Assembly: GCF_900231835.1 (NCBI RefSeq)
Contig: NZ_OCTN01000001.1
Location: 1,054,001 to 1,118,000, forward strand
Direction: 5' to 3'
DNA: 64,000 bases
From: Pontivivens marinum
Lineage (GTDB): Bacteria > Pseudomonadota > Alphaproteobacteria > Rhodobacterales > Rhodobacteraceae
Both the position numbers and the translations under genes were made by a program. Under the pieces are notes generated by a model, which ran no database searches, was not told the DNA's origin, and was given only the letters and a program-made list of their open reading frames with translations. Below are positions 44,052 to 54,064 of this stretch, piece after piece. Numbering within the stretch: the stretch's first letter is position 1; each line of letters begins with the position of its first letter.

Positions 44052-44092
44052 GCAACGTGCAGGCCGGATCAAACCGGCCGCATATCAATACC

Positions 44093-44120
44093 GCAGGGGG
44101 CCGCGCGCCCCCTGCATTTT
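44093..44120 (+). other. Intercistronic hairpin after the binding-protein gene
   Basis: GCAGGGGGC pairs perfectly with GCCCCCTGC over a 5-base loop, followed by ATTTT. A smaller GGCCGG/CCGGCC hairpin precedes it at 44062-44079. Partial termination or mRNA protection here would keep the binding protein in excess over the membrane subunits. Confidence 0.7.
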
Positions 44121-44138
44121 CACCGGGGGACACACGGC

Positions 44139-45119
44139 ATGTTTGCCTATCTCGTCAAAAGACTGTTTCAGGCCGCTGCGGTCATGTTCGCGATATCGAT
44201 TGTCGCCTTTGCCATTCAGGACAATCTGGGTGATCCGCTGCGTGAACTGGTCGGGCAATCCGTATCCGAGGAAGTCCGCCAGCAATTGCGTGATGAGCTG
44301 GGCCTGAACGATAGCTTTATCGAACAATATCTACGCTTTGCCGGTCGTGCCATTCAGGGCGATCTAGGCACCTCATATTTCTTTAAAGAACCCGCGTTGG
44401 ACGTGATCCTGCGCAAACTGCCCGCGACGCTGGAACTGGTCTTTGGTGCGACTGTCATCATTATCGGCCTGTCCATTCCGCTGGGCGTTTACACTGCGAT
44501 CAAGCCGAACTCGATTTTTTCCAAAGTCGTGATGGGCGTCAGCATCATCGGTATCTCGATCCCTGTCTTTCTGACGGCAATCCTGCTGATCTTCTTCTTT
44601 GCGGTTGAGCTGCGCTGGCTACCCTCGTTCGGGCGGGGTGATCCGGTTCATGTGTTTGGTTATTGGGAAACGAATTTCGCGAACTGGGCCGGCCTGCGCC
44701 AGATTTTGCTGCCCTCCATCGCGCTCAGCTCGATCATGTTGCCACTGTTTATCCGCCTGATCCGTGCGGAAATGCTGGAAACACTCGACAGCGAATATGT
44801 GAAATACGCCTATGCCAAGGGCCTGCAAACGCGCCGTATCTGGTTTGTGCACGCGCTGAAAAACACGCTGCTGCCGGTGATTACCGTGGGTGGTGTGCAG
44901 ATCGGAACCATGGTGGCCTATACGATCCTGACCGAAACCGTCTTTCAGTGGCCCGGCATGGGCTTCATGTTTCTAGAGGCGGTGAACCGCGTCGATACGC
45001 CCCTGATCGTGGCCTATCTGATCGTGGTCGGTTTCATCTTTGTTCTAACTAATACGGTGGTCGATTTGATCTACGGACTGGTCAACCCGACCGTCAATTT
45101 GTCGAGGATGGGCGCATGA
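44139..45119 (+). CDS. Peptide-type ABC permease, DppB-like
   Basis: A 326-residue inner-membrane protein with six hydrophobic segments; the first is near residues 10-30. The EAA-type loop reads EYVKYAYAKGLQTRRIWFVHALKN near residue 225, and the conserved region FRLNLGQS-like (DELGLNDSFIEQYLRFA) near 50 is typical of DppB. It forms the translocation channel with the second permease, whose ATG overlaps this stop by 4 bases (ATGA). Confidence 0.92.
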   Translation: MFAYLVKRLFQAAAVMFAISIVAFAIQDNLGDPLRELVGQSVSEEVRQQLRDELGLNDSFIEQYLRFAGRAIQGDLGTSYFFKEPALDVILRKLPATLELVFGATVIIIGLSIPLGVYTAIKPNSIFSKVVMGVSIIGISIPVFLTAILLIFFFAVELRWLPSFGRGDPVHVFGYWETNFANWAGLRQILLPSIALSSIMLPLFIRLIRAEMLETLDSEYVKYAYAKGLQTRRIWFVHALKNTLLPVITVGGVQIGTMVAYTILTETVFQWPGMGFMFLEAVNRVDTPLIVAYLIVVGFIFVLTNTVVDLIYGLVNPTVNLSRMGA

Positions 45120-46075
45120 GCAACGTGGAGAGTAATCTGCACAGCCAGACCCGCTGGCAGAAATTTCGTGCCTCTAATCTGGGATATTCGTTCCTGAGCA
45201 ATAAGGTCGCGATGATCTCCATGGCGGTCTTTGTGGCTATCGTGGTGATGGCGGTGTTTGCACCGCTGATCGCGCCATTCGATCCCTATGATCCGCGCCA
45301 GCAAGACATCATGAATTCCGAGATGGCCCCCATTTGGTGGGCCGGCCCGCGTGATTTCACGGACCCGCAATTCATTCTGGGCACCGATGCGCAGGGGCGC
45401 GACCTGTGGTCCGCGATCCTGTACGGCACGCGCCTGTCGCTGATGATCGGCGTCTGTGCCGTTGCGTTGCAGGCGTTTCTTGGCATCTCCATCGGTCTGA
45501 TCTCGGGCTATGTTGGCGGGCGCACGGATAGCTTGCTGATGCGTTTGGCTGATATCCAGTTGAGCTTTTCCACGCTGATGGTCGCGATCATCTTCCTCGC
45601 GGTGACGCAGGCGCTGTTCGGGTCAGAGGTGTTCAACCGCTACGCTATCTTCTTTCTGATCGCAGTGATTGGCGTGTCCGAATGGCCGCAATATGCCCGA
45701 ACGGTCCGCGCGACTGTGCTGGCGGAGAAAAAGAAGGAATATGTCGATGCCGCGCAGGTTCTGGGCTTTGGCCCGATCCGCATCATGGTGCGGCATATTC
45801 TGCCAAACTCCGTCTCGCCGATCTTTGTGATTTCAACCGTTCAGGTTGCGAATGCGATTATTTCGGAGGCGTCGCTCTCCTTCCTCGGGCTGGGAATGCC
45901 GGTATCGCAACCCTCGCTAGGCTCGCTGATTTCCGGCGGGTTCGAGTTCATTTTTTCGGGAAGCTGGTGGATCACAACAATCCCCGGCGTCGTTCTGGTC
46001 GTGCTGGTTCTGGTCATCAACCTGTTGGGTGACTGGCTGCGCGACGTGCTGAACCCCAAGCTGTATAAGGGGTAG
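45116..46075 (+). CDS. Peptide-type ABC permease, DppC-like
   Basis: A 319-residue inner-membrane protein. The N-terminal helix is near residues 32-58, LGTDAQGRDLWSAILYGTRLSL is the DppC signature after it, and the EAA loop is EYVDAAQVLGFGPIRIMVRHILPN near 210. It pairs with the DppB-like permease. Starts in the stop of the previous gene; the first ATPase gene follows after 4 bases. Confidence 0.92.
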   Translation: MSNVESNLHSQTRWQKFRASNLGYSFLSNKVAMISMAVFVAIVVMAVFAPLIAPFDPYDPRQQDIMNSEMAPIWWAGPRDFTDPQFILGTDAQGRDLWSAILYGTRLSLMIGVCAVALQAFLGISIGLISGYVGGRTDSLLMRLADIQLSFSTLMVAIIFLAVTQALFGSEVFNRYAIFFLIAVIGVSEWPQYARTVRATVLAEKKKEYVDAAQVLGFGPIRIMVRHILPNSVSPIFVISTVQVANAIISEASLSFLGLGMPVSQPSLGSLISGGFEFIFSGSWWITTIPGVVLVVLVLVINLLGDWLRDVLNPKLYKG

Positions 46076-46079
46076 GCCC

Positions 46080-47075
46080 ATGTCACTTCTTTCCGTACAG
46101 GGCCTGACCGTGAAGTTTGCGATGCGCAACAACACGGTTACCGCGCTCAACGACATCTCGTTCGATATTGGTCAGGGTGAACGGGTCGGCATCGTCGGGG
46201 AATCCGGCGCCGGCAAATCCATCACCGGATTCTCGATACTGAACCTGCTGTCGCGCCCCGGCTATATCGCCGGCGGGTCGATCATGTTTGACGGGCAGGA
46301 CCTGACCAAGCTGAGCGATAAGCAGTTCCGCACCATTCGCGGCAACCGCATCGCCATGATTTTTCAGGACCCGATGGTCACGCTGAACCCCGTTCTGACC
46401 ATTGGTCAGCAGATGGTGGAACAATTGCAGGCCCATCGTCGCGTCAGTCGCAAGGACGCGGAGATCATCGCCGTGGCCAAGCTGCGTGAGGTCTATATCC
46501 CCGCACCAGAGGAACGCCTGAAGCAGTATCCGCATGAGCTGTCCGGCGGTATGCGCCAGCGGATTGTCATCGCTATTGCGCTGCTGCTGGACCCTCAGCT
46601 GATTATCGCTGACGAACCGACAACCGCGCTGGATGTGACCATTCAGGCCGATATCATGGAGCTGCTGCTGGAGCTGTGCGAAAGCAACAATGTCAGCCTG
46701 ATCCTGATCACCCACGATCTGGGCGTGGTCAGCCAGATGACGCAACGCATGTTAGTTATGTATGCCGGCCGGATTATCGAAACCGGTGGCACACGTGAAA
46801 TCATCAACGACCCACAGCATCCCTATACGCAGGGCCTGATTAACGCATTGCCGCAGCAGACCCTACCCGGTGAGAAACTGCGCCAGATCCCCGGCAATAT
46901 GCCCGCGCTCAGCGCCATTCCCCCCGGCTGCCCGTTCCACCCACGCTGCGGCTATGCCGTGCCCACCTGCCGCACCGTGCGCCCCGAATTGCGGCGCCAT
47001 GGCGGGTCGGACGTGGCCTGTATCGAGGTTGAGCGCCTGCACGGCACCACACCGCATAAGGTGGATTACGCATGA
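46080..47075 (+). CDS. Peptide-type ABC ATPase, DppD-like
   Basis: A 331-residue ATPase. Walker A is GESGAGKS near residue 41, the signature is LSGGMRQRIVIAIAL and Walker B is LIIADEPTTALDVT. The C-terminal oligopeptide domain carries CPFHPRCGYAVPTC, a Cys-rich segment that binds an iron-sulfur cluster in related proteins. It works with the DppF-like ATPase, whose start overlaps this stop by 4 bases. Confidence 0.94.
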   Translation: MSLLSVQGLTVKFAMRNNTVTALNDISFDIGQGERVGIVGESGAGKSITGFSILNLLSRPGYIAGGSIMFDGQDLTKLSDKQFRTIRGNRIAMIFQDPMVTLNPVLTIGQQMVEQLQAHRRVSRKDAEIIAVAKLREVYIPAPEERLKQYPHELSGGMRQRIVIAIALLLDPQLIIADEPTTALDVTIQADIMELLLELCESNNVSLILITHDLGVVSQMTQRMLVMYAGRIIETGGTREIINDPQHPYTQGLINALPQQTLPGEKLRQIPGNMPALSAIPPGCPFHPRCGYAVPTCRTVRPELRRHGGSDVACIEVERLHGTTPHKVDYA

Positions 47076-48106
47076 AGAACGAAATGACCCAAACACCTCT
47101 GTTGCAAATCGATGCGCTGGAAAAACGCTTCGCACTGGATCACGGATTTCTGGAGACGGTAAAACTGCGCAAGGGACGCATCCGCCGTGAAAAGCGTGAG
47201 GTCCATGCCGTTAATGGGCTGACGCTGGACATCAAACGGGGTGAGGCGCTGTGCATCGTGGGCGAATCCGGCTGCGGTAAATCCACCGTTGCGCGGTTGG
47301 TGGCGGGTTTGTTGAACCCGTCAAACGGCTCAATCACCTATGATGGCAAGCGGATCGACACCCTGACCCGCCGCGAGATGCTGCCCTATCGGCGCAAGAT
47401 GCAGATGATCTTCCAAAATCCCTATGCATCGCTGAACCCGCGGATGACCATCGAACAGGCGCTTACAGAACCGGTCAAGCATCACCACCCCGACCTCAGC
47501 GCGCAGGGCGTGCGGGATAAGGTGGTAGAGGTTATGCGCTCCGTCGGCGTTGATCCCGCATGGGCGCCCCGCTATCCGCACGAATTTTCCGGTGGTCAGC
47601 GGCAGCGTATCGCCATCGCCCGGGCCCTGACGGTAGATCCCGAATTCATCATCGCGGATGAGCCGATTTCGGCCCTGGACGTGTCCATTCAGGCGCAGGT
47701 GCTCAACCTGATGCTGGAGGCACAGGTTGAGCGTGGCCTGACCTATCTGTTCATCACCCATGACCTCAGCGTGGTGCAGCATTTCGGAACCCGCGTGGCC
47801 GTGCTGTATCTGGGTACGTTATGCGAGCTGTCGGATACCGCGACCCTGTTTGCGAACCCCAAGCATCCCTATACCCGCGCCCTGCTGTCCGCCGTGCCAA
47901 AGCTGGACGATCAGGCCCCGAACCATATTCGTTTGCGCGGTGAAATCCCGACTCCGATCGATATGCCGCAGGGTTGCCCGTTCCGCTCACGCTGTACCTA
48001 TGCCAATGATCGTTGCGCGGTGGAACGGCCGGTTCCTGCACCACAGCCCGACGGGTCGCTGGTTGCATGTCATGCGGTCGAAGAAGACAGGATTGAAACC
48101 GTCTAA
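47072..48106 (+). CDS. Peptide-type ABC ATPase, DppF-like
   Basis: A 344-residue ATPase, the last gene of the transporter operon. Walker A is GESGCGKS near residue 66, preceded by a longer N-terminus with a basic loop (KLRKGRIRREKREVHAV) typical of OppF/DppF. The signature is FSGGQRQRIAIARAL, Walker B is FIIADEPISALDVS, and the C-terminus has CPFRSRCTYANDRC. A LysR-type regulator gene begins 32 bases later and may control the operon. Confidence 0.94.
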   Translation: MKNEMTQTPLLQIDALEKRFALDHGFLETVKLRKGRIRREKREVHAVNGLTLDIKRGEALCIVGESGCGKSTVARLVAGLLNPSNGSITYDGKRIDTLTRREMLPYRRKMQMIFQNPYASLNPRMTIEQALTEPVKHHHPDLSAQGVRDKVVEVMRSVGVDPAWAPRYPHEFSGGQRQRIAIARALTVDPEFIIADEPISALDVSIQAQVLNLMLEAQVERGLTYLFITHDLSVVQHFGTRVAVLYLGTLCELSDTATLFANPKHPYTRALLSAVPKLDDQAPNHIRLRGEIPTPIDMPQGCPFRSRCTYANDRCAVERPVPAPQPDGSLVACHAVEEDRIETV

Positions 48107-48138
48107 GCCCAACGGGTTATCGACGGCTGGAGCATTCA

Positions 48139-49056
48139 TTGGAAATTTCGTGGCTGAAAGATTTTGAGGCATTGGCAACCCTGCGCAATTTTTCGCGCGC
48201 GGCCGAGGATCGCAATGTCTCGCAGCCTGCCTTTAGCCGGCGCATACGGATACTTGAGGAAGAAGTCGGCGCCGGCCTGATTGACCGGCGCTCACTACCG
48301 CTCTCCCTAACCCCCGCAGGTGAGATTTTTCTGGCGCAGGCGCGCCTGATGACCCGCACCTATGAGGAAACGATCGAGCGGTGTCAGGCGGTGGATGCAG
48401 CGAATGCCGACACGATCCGCTTTGCCACCACGCAATCGCTATACCTGACGCATTATCGCAGCCTGATCGGTCCCATGGCCGACCATGACGGCGTTGATAT
48501 CGACCTGAACTCGACCAGTTGGGCGACTGATCAGTTCGTGACCGCCCTGCAACAGCATTACTGCGATGTGATCCTGACCTATTGGCACCCCGCGATGGAG
48601 GCCTTGTCGCCGCTGGATGTGACCCGTGCTGACCACTTGGTTCTAAGCCGCGACATGCTGCTGCCCGTTGCACATGCCCTGCCCGATGGCCGGCCCGCCT
48701 ATACCCTGCCTGCCAGCAGTAAAAAGCCCGTGCCGATGTTCCATTACGGATCATCCTCGGCGCTAAAACCGGTGGTGGATGCGATCCTGCGCCGACACAT
48801 GATGCCCGGAAACCTGCTGACCATATCCCATGGCGGACAGGCCCACGGGATCAAGGAAATGGTACAGGAAAATTTCGGCTTGGGCTGGTTACCGCGTGAG
48901 GTATGTACACGGGAACTGGACGCCGGCAGTTTGGCGATTGCCGGTAATGACAGCTTTGCGGCGCCGCTGGAAATCCGCATCTATAAGGACGCACAAAACC
49001 AAAAGCCGTCGCTCAGAAAACTGTGGCGACGGCTTGAGGAATTGGTGGCCAATTAA
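48139..49056 (+). CDS. LysR-family transcriptional regulator
   Basis: A 305-residue regulator. The N-terminal helix-turn-helix (residues 1-60) reads MEISWLKDFEALATLRNFSR, then NVSQPAFSRRIRILEEEVG; the effector domain follows from about residue 90. The start codon is TTG with GGAG six bases upstream; no ATG suits the conserved N-terminus. It lies just after the peptide-type ABC operon on the same strand, so it might regulate it, although most LysR targets are divergent. Convergent with the malic enzyme gene (3-base gap). Confidence 0.92.
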   Translation: MEISWLKDFEALATLRNFSRAAEDRNVSQPAFSRRIRILEEEVGAGLIDRRSLPLSLTPAGEIFLAQARLMTRTYEETIERCQAVDAANADTIRFATTQSLYLTHYRSLIGPMADHDGVDIDLNSTSWATDQFVTALQQHYCDVILTYWHPAMEALSPLDVTRADHLVLSRDMLLPVAHALPDGRPAYTLPASSKKPVPMFHYGSSSALKPVVDAILRRHMMPGNLLTISHGGQAHGIKEMVQENFGLGWLPREVCTRELDAGSLAIAGNDSFAAPLEIRIYKDAQNQKPSLRKLWRRLEELVAN

Positions 49057-49059
49057 CGC

Positions 49060-51318
49060 CTACCCAACGCGGCACGCCGCCATTAACGCCATGTGCAGAA
49101 TGTCATTCACCGTGGCGGTGGTCGAGGTCAGCTTTACCTGTCGATCAATGCCAGTCAGGATCGGGCCAATCACCGTGGCGCCGGCCAGTTCCTGCATCAT
49201 CTTGACCGAGATTGACGCCGAATGGCGGGCCGGCACGACGACGATATTTGCGGGGCCAGACAGGCGGCAGAACGGGTATTGACGCATGACATCGGCGTTC
49301 AGCGCGACATCTACGGTCATTTCGCCATCATATTCGAAATCCACATTGCGGGCGTCCAATGCCTCCACCGCGTGGTGCATCTTCTCGGCTCGCTCGGATA
49401 CCGGATAACCGAAATTCGAGAAGGAGCAGAACGCCACGCGCGGCTCCAACCCCAGACCACGGGCAACCTTTGCTGCCTGTTCGGCGATATTGGCGAGGTC
49501 TTCGCGTTCCGGCCATTCATGTACCAGCGTATCCGCGATCAGGATCAGGCGGCCATTATGCAGCACCGCAGAAATCCCCACTGCGCCATCAGCGGCAGTC
49601 GCGTCGAAGACCAGTCCGATCTGTGACAGCACCTGCGCGCTTTTGCGGGTGGCACCGGTGACCATGCCGTCCGCCATATCATGGGCCAGTAGCAGCGCGG
49701 CAAAGACGTGGCGATCACGACTGGCAAGACGATAGCAATCGCGCTGATCCAGCCCCTTACGCTGCAACCGCGTGTAGAGGTAGTCCGCCATTTCCTGCAA
49801 ATTATCGACGGTGCCGGCGTTCACAATCTCCAGATCATTGATGGCGTCGGGCTGGCCCGCAGCCTCCAACATCGCGGCGATATCGTCGCGACGACCCACC
49901 ACCAGCGCTTGGCCAAGGCCGGAACGGCGATAGGCCAGCGCAGCACGTACCACCCGTTCATCATCCCCCTCGGCAAAGATCATCCGCGCTTGCGCACCGC
50001 GCGCACGGTTGAACAACCCGTCAAGGATCGACGCCGTCGGATCGAGGCGCGAGCGTAGCGTCAGCTCATACCCCTCCATATCGATAATCGGGCGGCGGGC
50101 GACACCGGTATCCATGCCTGCCTTGGCCACAGCCGGCGGAATGACGTGGATCAGACGGGGGTCAAACGGGGTCGGGATAATGTAATCGCGCCCGAATTGC
50201 AGCTTGCGCCCATAGGCCATCGCGACCTCGTCCGGCACGGCGTCCCGCGCCAGATCGGCCAAGGCACGGGCACAGGCGATCTTCATCTCATCATTGATGG
50301 CGCGGGCATGGATATCCAGCGCGCCACGGAACAGATAGGGAAAGCCCAGCACGTTGTTCACTTGGTTCGGGTAATCCGACCGGCCGGTGGCGACGATTGC
50401 GTCCTCGCGCACGGCATGGGCCTCCTCGGGCGTGATTTCGGGGTCGGGGTTCGCCATCGCGAAAATCACCGGGTTCGGCGCCATGCTGGCCACCATTTCA
50501 GGCGTAACCGCGCCCTTGACCGACACCCCTAGGAAGACATCAGCGTCGCGCATTGCTTCCTCAAGCGTGCGATCGGTGGTCACGGCCGCATGGGCGGATT
50601 TCCACTGGTTCATCCCCTCGGTTCGGCCCTGATAGATCACGCCCTTGGTATCGCAGGCGATGCAATTATCGTGCTTTGCGCCCATCGCCTTGATCAACTC
50701 GATACAGGCAATGCCGGCCGCGCCGGCGCCGTTCAGCACGATCTTACAATCCTCGATTTTCTTGCCCGAGATATGCAGCGCGTTCATCAGGCCGGCTGCA
50801 CAGATCACCGCCGTGCCGTGCTGATCGTCATGAAAAACGGGGATATCCATCTCCGCCTTTAGCCGCTGTTCGATGATGAAACATTCGGGGGCCTTGATAT
50901 CCTCAAGGTTGATGCCGCCAAAGGACGGCCCCATCAATTTGACCGCGTTGATAAATGCCTCGGGGTCCTCGGTGTCCAGTTCCAGATCGATGGAGTTCAC
51001 ATCAGCGAACCGTTTGAACAGAACCGCCTTGCCCTCCATCACCGGTTTGGAGGCCAGCGCCCCCAGATTGCCAAGTCCCAGAACCGCCGTTCCGTTCGAG
51101 ATTACGGCGACCATGTTCCCCTTGGTCGTGTAATCATATGCCAGCGCAGGGTTCGCCGCGATTGCTTCACATGGAACAGCAACACCCGGTGAATAGGCCA
51201 GGCTTAGGTCACGCTGCGTCGCCATGGCGGTGGATGCACGGACCTCCAGCTTCCCCGGAGATGGGCTGAGGTGATAGGCCAGCGCCTCCTCATTCGTGAT
51301 CCGTGTATTTCTGCTCAT
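49060..51318 (-). CDS. maeB: NADP-type malic enzyme with phosphotransacetylase-like domain
   Basis: A 752-residue protein. Residues 1-430 form the malic enzyme: RDLSLAYSPGVAVPC, the catalytic Lys region, DDQHGTAVICAAGLMNAL and the Rossmann motif GAGAAGIACI. Residues about 430-752 are the phosphotransacetylase-like domain typical of MaeB, which usually acts as a regulatory acetyl-CoA sensor. It converts malate to pyruvate with NADPH. The ATG at 51318 has GGGAG six bases before it. Divergent from mutS across 118 bp. Confidence 0.95.
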   Translation of the reverse strand: MSRNTRITNEEALAYHLSPSPGKLEVRASTAMATQRDLSLAYSPGVAVPCEAIAANPALAYDYTTKGNMVAVISNGTAVLGLGNLGALASKPVMEGKAVLFKRFADVNSIDLELDTEDPEAFINAVKLMGPSFGGINLEDIKAPECFIIEQRLKAEMDIPVFHDDQHGTAVICAAGLMNALHISGKKIEDCKIVLNGAGAAGIACIELIKAMGAKHDNCIACDTKGVIYQGRTEGMNQWKSAHAAVTTDRTLEEAMRDADVFLGVSVKGAVTPEMVASMAPNPVIFAMANPDPEITPEEAHAVREDAIVATGRSDYPNQVNNVLGFPYLFRGALDIHARAINDEMKIACARALADLARDAVPDEVAMAYGRKLQFGRDYIIPTPFDPRLIHVIPPAVAKAGMDTGVARRPIIDMEGYELTLRSRLDPTASILDGLFNRARGAQARMIFAEGDDERVVRAALAYRRSGLGQALVVGRRDDIAAMLEAAGQPDAINDLEIVNAGTVDNLQEMADYLYTRLQRKGLDQRDCYRLASRDRHVFAALLLAHDMADGMVTGATRKSAQVLSQIGLVFDATAADGAVGISAVLHNGRLILIADTLVHEWPEREDLANIAEQAAKVARGLGLEPRVAFCSFSNFGYPVSERAEKMHHAVEALDARNVDFEYDGEMTVDVALNADVMRQYPFCRLSGPANIVVVPARHSASISVKMMQELAGATVIGPILTGIDRQVKLTSTTATVNDILHMALMAACRVG

Positions 51319-51436
51319 GTCGCGCTCCCACCATAATGCGTTTTCGTCAAGGTTAGCGGCCCATGCCATGCGCACAAAGGGTTTTCGCCACGCGGCCGTC
51401 AGGTTAGGACTGAGCCACGCAATTATGGGGGCCGAC

Positions 51437-54064
51437 ATGGCGAATGGCGCAACGCCGATGATGGTGCAGTTTCTGGAGATCAAGGCGCAGTACCCCGATG
51501 CGTTGCTGTTCTACAGAATGGGCGATTTTTACGAGATGTTCTTTGACGATGCGATTGCGGCATCAGCTGCACTGGACATTGCACTGACCAAACGCGGCAA
51601 ACATGACGGCGAGGATATCGCGATGTGCGGCGTGCCACAGCACGCAGCCGAGGGGTATTTGCTGACCCTGATCCGCAAGGGTTTCCGCGTTGCCGTTTGC
51701 GACCAGATGGAAAGCCCCGCCGAGGCGAAGAAGCGCGGTTATAAGGCCGTGGTAAAGCGTGAGGTTGTGCGTCTGGTCACCCCCGGCACCTTGACCGAGG
51801 ATACGCTGCTGGATGCGCGGCGGCACAATTACCTCGCCGCCTATGCGCAGGTGCGCGATAGCGGGGCCTATGCGTGGCTGGACCTCAGCACTGGCGAGCT
51901 GCACGTCACACGCTGCCCGAAAATCATGCTGGGCCCGATGCTTGCCCGTACCTCACCGCGTGAGGTTCTGGTGGTTGAGGGCGATGTGCCAGATTCCCTG
52001 ACCGAGGATAGCGCCGTCATTACCCCGCTCGCACGCGCCAGCTTTGATAGTGAGGGTGCGCGCACGCGGCTGGAACGCCTATACGGCACAGGGTCGCTGG
52101 ACGGCTTCGGACAATTTGATCGGGCGGAGCTGGGCGCGCTAGGCGCATTGATCGACTATATTGATATCACTCAAAAGGGCCGCCTGCCCCTGATCCACCC
52201 GCCTGTGCAGGAACAACAGGGCGCGGCCATGCAGATCGACGCGGCGACGCGGCGCAATCTGGAACTGACCCACGCGCTCAGCGGTGGGCGCGAGGGCGGG
52301 CTGCTAAACGCCATCGACCGCACGGTGACGGGCGCAGGGGCACGACTGCTGGAAACACGGGTTTGCGCACCCTCCACCGATCTGACGGTTATCCGTGAGC
52401 GTTTGGACGCCGTGCAGCTCTTTGTAGATGACCGGACCCTCAGCGCCGACCTGCGCGATGCGTTGCGACAGGCGCCTGACATGGATCGCGCCCTATCACG
52501 GCTGGCGCTGGATCGGGGGGGGCCGCGTGATCTGGCCTCCATCCGCAATGGCTTGACCGCCGGCGCACGCATGGGAGCTATCCTCAGCGGTGAGTTGCCC
52601 GAGGGGGTCGCGCAGGCGGCAAAGGTGCTTTCCACCCTGCCCGATTGCGCCGCCTTGCTGGAATCCGCGCTGGTGGCCGAACCCCCCCTGCTGAAACGCG
52701 ACGGTGGTTTCGTGACGGAGGGCGTGGATGTCGATCTGGACGAGGCCCGCACCCTGCGCGATGAGGGGCGCGGCGTTATTGCCTCCATGCAGGCAAAATA
52801 TGCTGAGCTGGCCGGCGTCACCGCATTGAAAATCAAGCATAACAACGTGCTGGGCTATTTCATCGAAACCACGGCAACCCATGCGGAAAAGATGATGTCC
52901 GACCCGCTATCGGATACGTTCATCCATCGGCAAACCACCGCAAATGCAGTGCGTTTCACCACGGTTGAGCTGTCCGAACTGGAAACCCGCATCCTGAACG
53001 CCGGCGCGCGCACATTAGAGCTGGAGCTGGAGCAGTTCGACCGCATGCGTGACGCAGTGCTAAACGATGGGGCCAGCATCAGCACCATCGCCCGCGCATT
53101 GGCGGAACTGGATGTGGCCAGCGCGTTGGCAGAGCTGGCCGTGGACAGCGACTGGACCCGGCCCAAACTGGACATGTCACGCAGCTTTAACATCGTCGGT
53201 GGTCGCCATCCTGTGGTGGAACGTGCATTGCAACGACAGGGCGGCGCAGATTTCATCCCCAACGATTGTGATCTAACGGCGCAGGGCGACAATGCAGCGC
53301 GGATCATCCTGCTGACCGGTCCGAACATGGCCGGTAAATCGACATGGCTACGCCAAAACGCGATCATCGCGCTGCTGGCGCAAATCGGGGCCTATGTGCC
53401 GGCAGCCTCGGCTGAAATCGGGCTGGTGGATCAGCTCTTCTCACGTGTTGGGGCGGCGGATGATCTGGCGCGGGGCCGCTCCACCTTTATGGTGGAGATG
53501 GTTGAGACGGCGGCCATTCTAAATCGCGCCGGCCCTCGGGCCATGGTTATTCTGGACGAAATCGGCCGCGGCACCGCGACCTATGACGGGTTGAGCATCG
53601 CATGGGCCGTGATGGAACATTTGCATGAGGTCAACGGCGCCCGCGCCCTGTTCGCCACCCATTACCACGAAATGACCGGCCTATCGGCGAAGCTGGACGG
53701 CGTATCCAACGCCACCGTCGCCGTGCGTGAATGGGAGGGCAACGTGGTTTTTCTGCATGAGGTGCGTGAGGGCGCGGCAGACCGCTCCTACGGGGTACAG
53801 GTCGCCCGTCTGGCCGGCCTGCCCGACAGTGTGGTGGATCGCGCCCGTAGCGTGCTGAAAATGCTGGAATCCGAGGAGCATGGCGGCAAGGCCAAGCTGC
53901 GCATCGACGACCTACCCCTATTCGCCGTGCCGGTCAGCGAACCCGCCGCGCCCAAAGCGGATTCACAGGTAGAAAGCCGCCTCGCAGATATCCTGCCCGA
54001 CGGCCTGACCCCGCGTGAAGCATTGGATCTGATCTATGAGCTAAAGGGGTTGATGCCTCAGTAA
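51437..54064 (+). CDS. mutS: DNA mismatch repair protein MutS
   Basis: An 875-residue mismatch sensor. The mismatch-binding motif FYEMF is in DFYEMFFDDA near residue 33. Walker A is GPNMAGKST near 632, followed by VGAADDLARGRSTFMVEM and DEIGRGTATYDG (Walker B and composite site). The C-terminus keeps a short helix-turn-helix tail (LTPREALDLIYELKGL). The ATG at 51437 has GGGGG five bases before it; upstream in-frame starts would reach into the malic enzyme gene. It overlaps the convergent PPOX gene by 7 bases. Confidence 0.97.
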   Translation: MANGATPMMVQFLEIKAQYPDALLFYRMGDFYEMFFDDAIAASAALDIALTKRGKHDGEDIAMCGVPQHAAEGYLLTLIRKGFRVAVCDQMESPAEAKKRGYKAVVKREVVRLVTPGTLTEDTLLDARRHNYLAAYAQVRDSGAYAWLDLSTGELHVTRCPKIMLGPMLARTSPREVLVVEGDVPDSLTEDSAVITPLARASFDSEGARTRLERLYGTGSLDGFGQFDRAELGALGALIDYIDITQKGRLPLIHPPVQEQQGAAMQIDAATRRNLELTHALSGGREGGLLNAIDRTVTGAGARLLETRVCAPSTDLTVIRERLDAVQLFVDDRTLSADLRDALRQAPDMDRALSRLALDRGGPRDLASIRNGLTAGARMGAILSGELPEGVAQAAKVLSTLPDCAALLESALVAEPPLLKRDGGFVTEGVDVDLDEARTLRDEGRGVIASMQAKYAELAGVTALKIKHNNVLGYFIETTATHAEKMMSDPLSDTFIHRQTTANAVRFTTVELSELETRILNAGARTLELELEQFDRMRDAVLNDGASISTIARALAELDVASALAELAVDSDWTRPKLDMSRSFNIVGGRHPVVERALQRQGGADFIPNDCDLTAQGDNAARIILLTGPNMAGKSTWLRQNAIIALLAQIGAYVPAASAEIGLVDQLFSRVGAADDLARGRSTFMVEMVETAAILNRAGPRAMVILDEIGRGTATYDGLSIAWAVMEHLHEVNGARALFATHYHEMTGLSAKLDGVSNATVAVREWEGNVVFLHEVREGAADRSYGVQVARLAGLPDSVVDRARSVLKMLESEEHGGKAKLRIDDLPLFAVPVSEPAAPKADSQVESRLADILPDGLTPREALDLIYELKGLMPQ

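Noticed and set aside
42696-44072. 458-codon open frame antisense to the ABC binding-protein gene
   Set aside because: Its product is rich in Cys, His and Arg with no family features, while the plus strand encodes a clear OppA-type protein. It is a GC-driven shadow.
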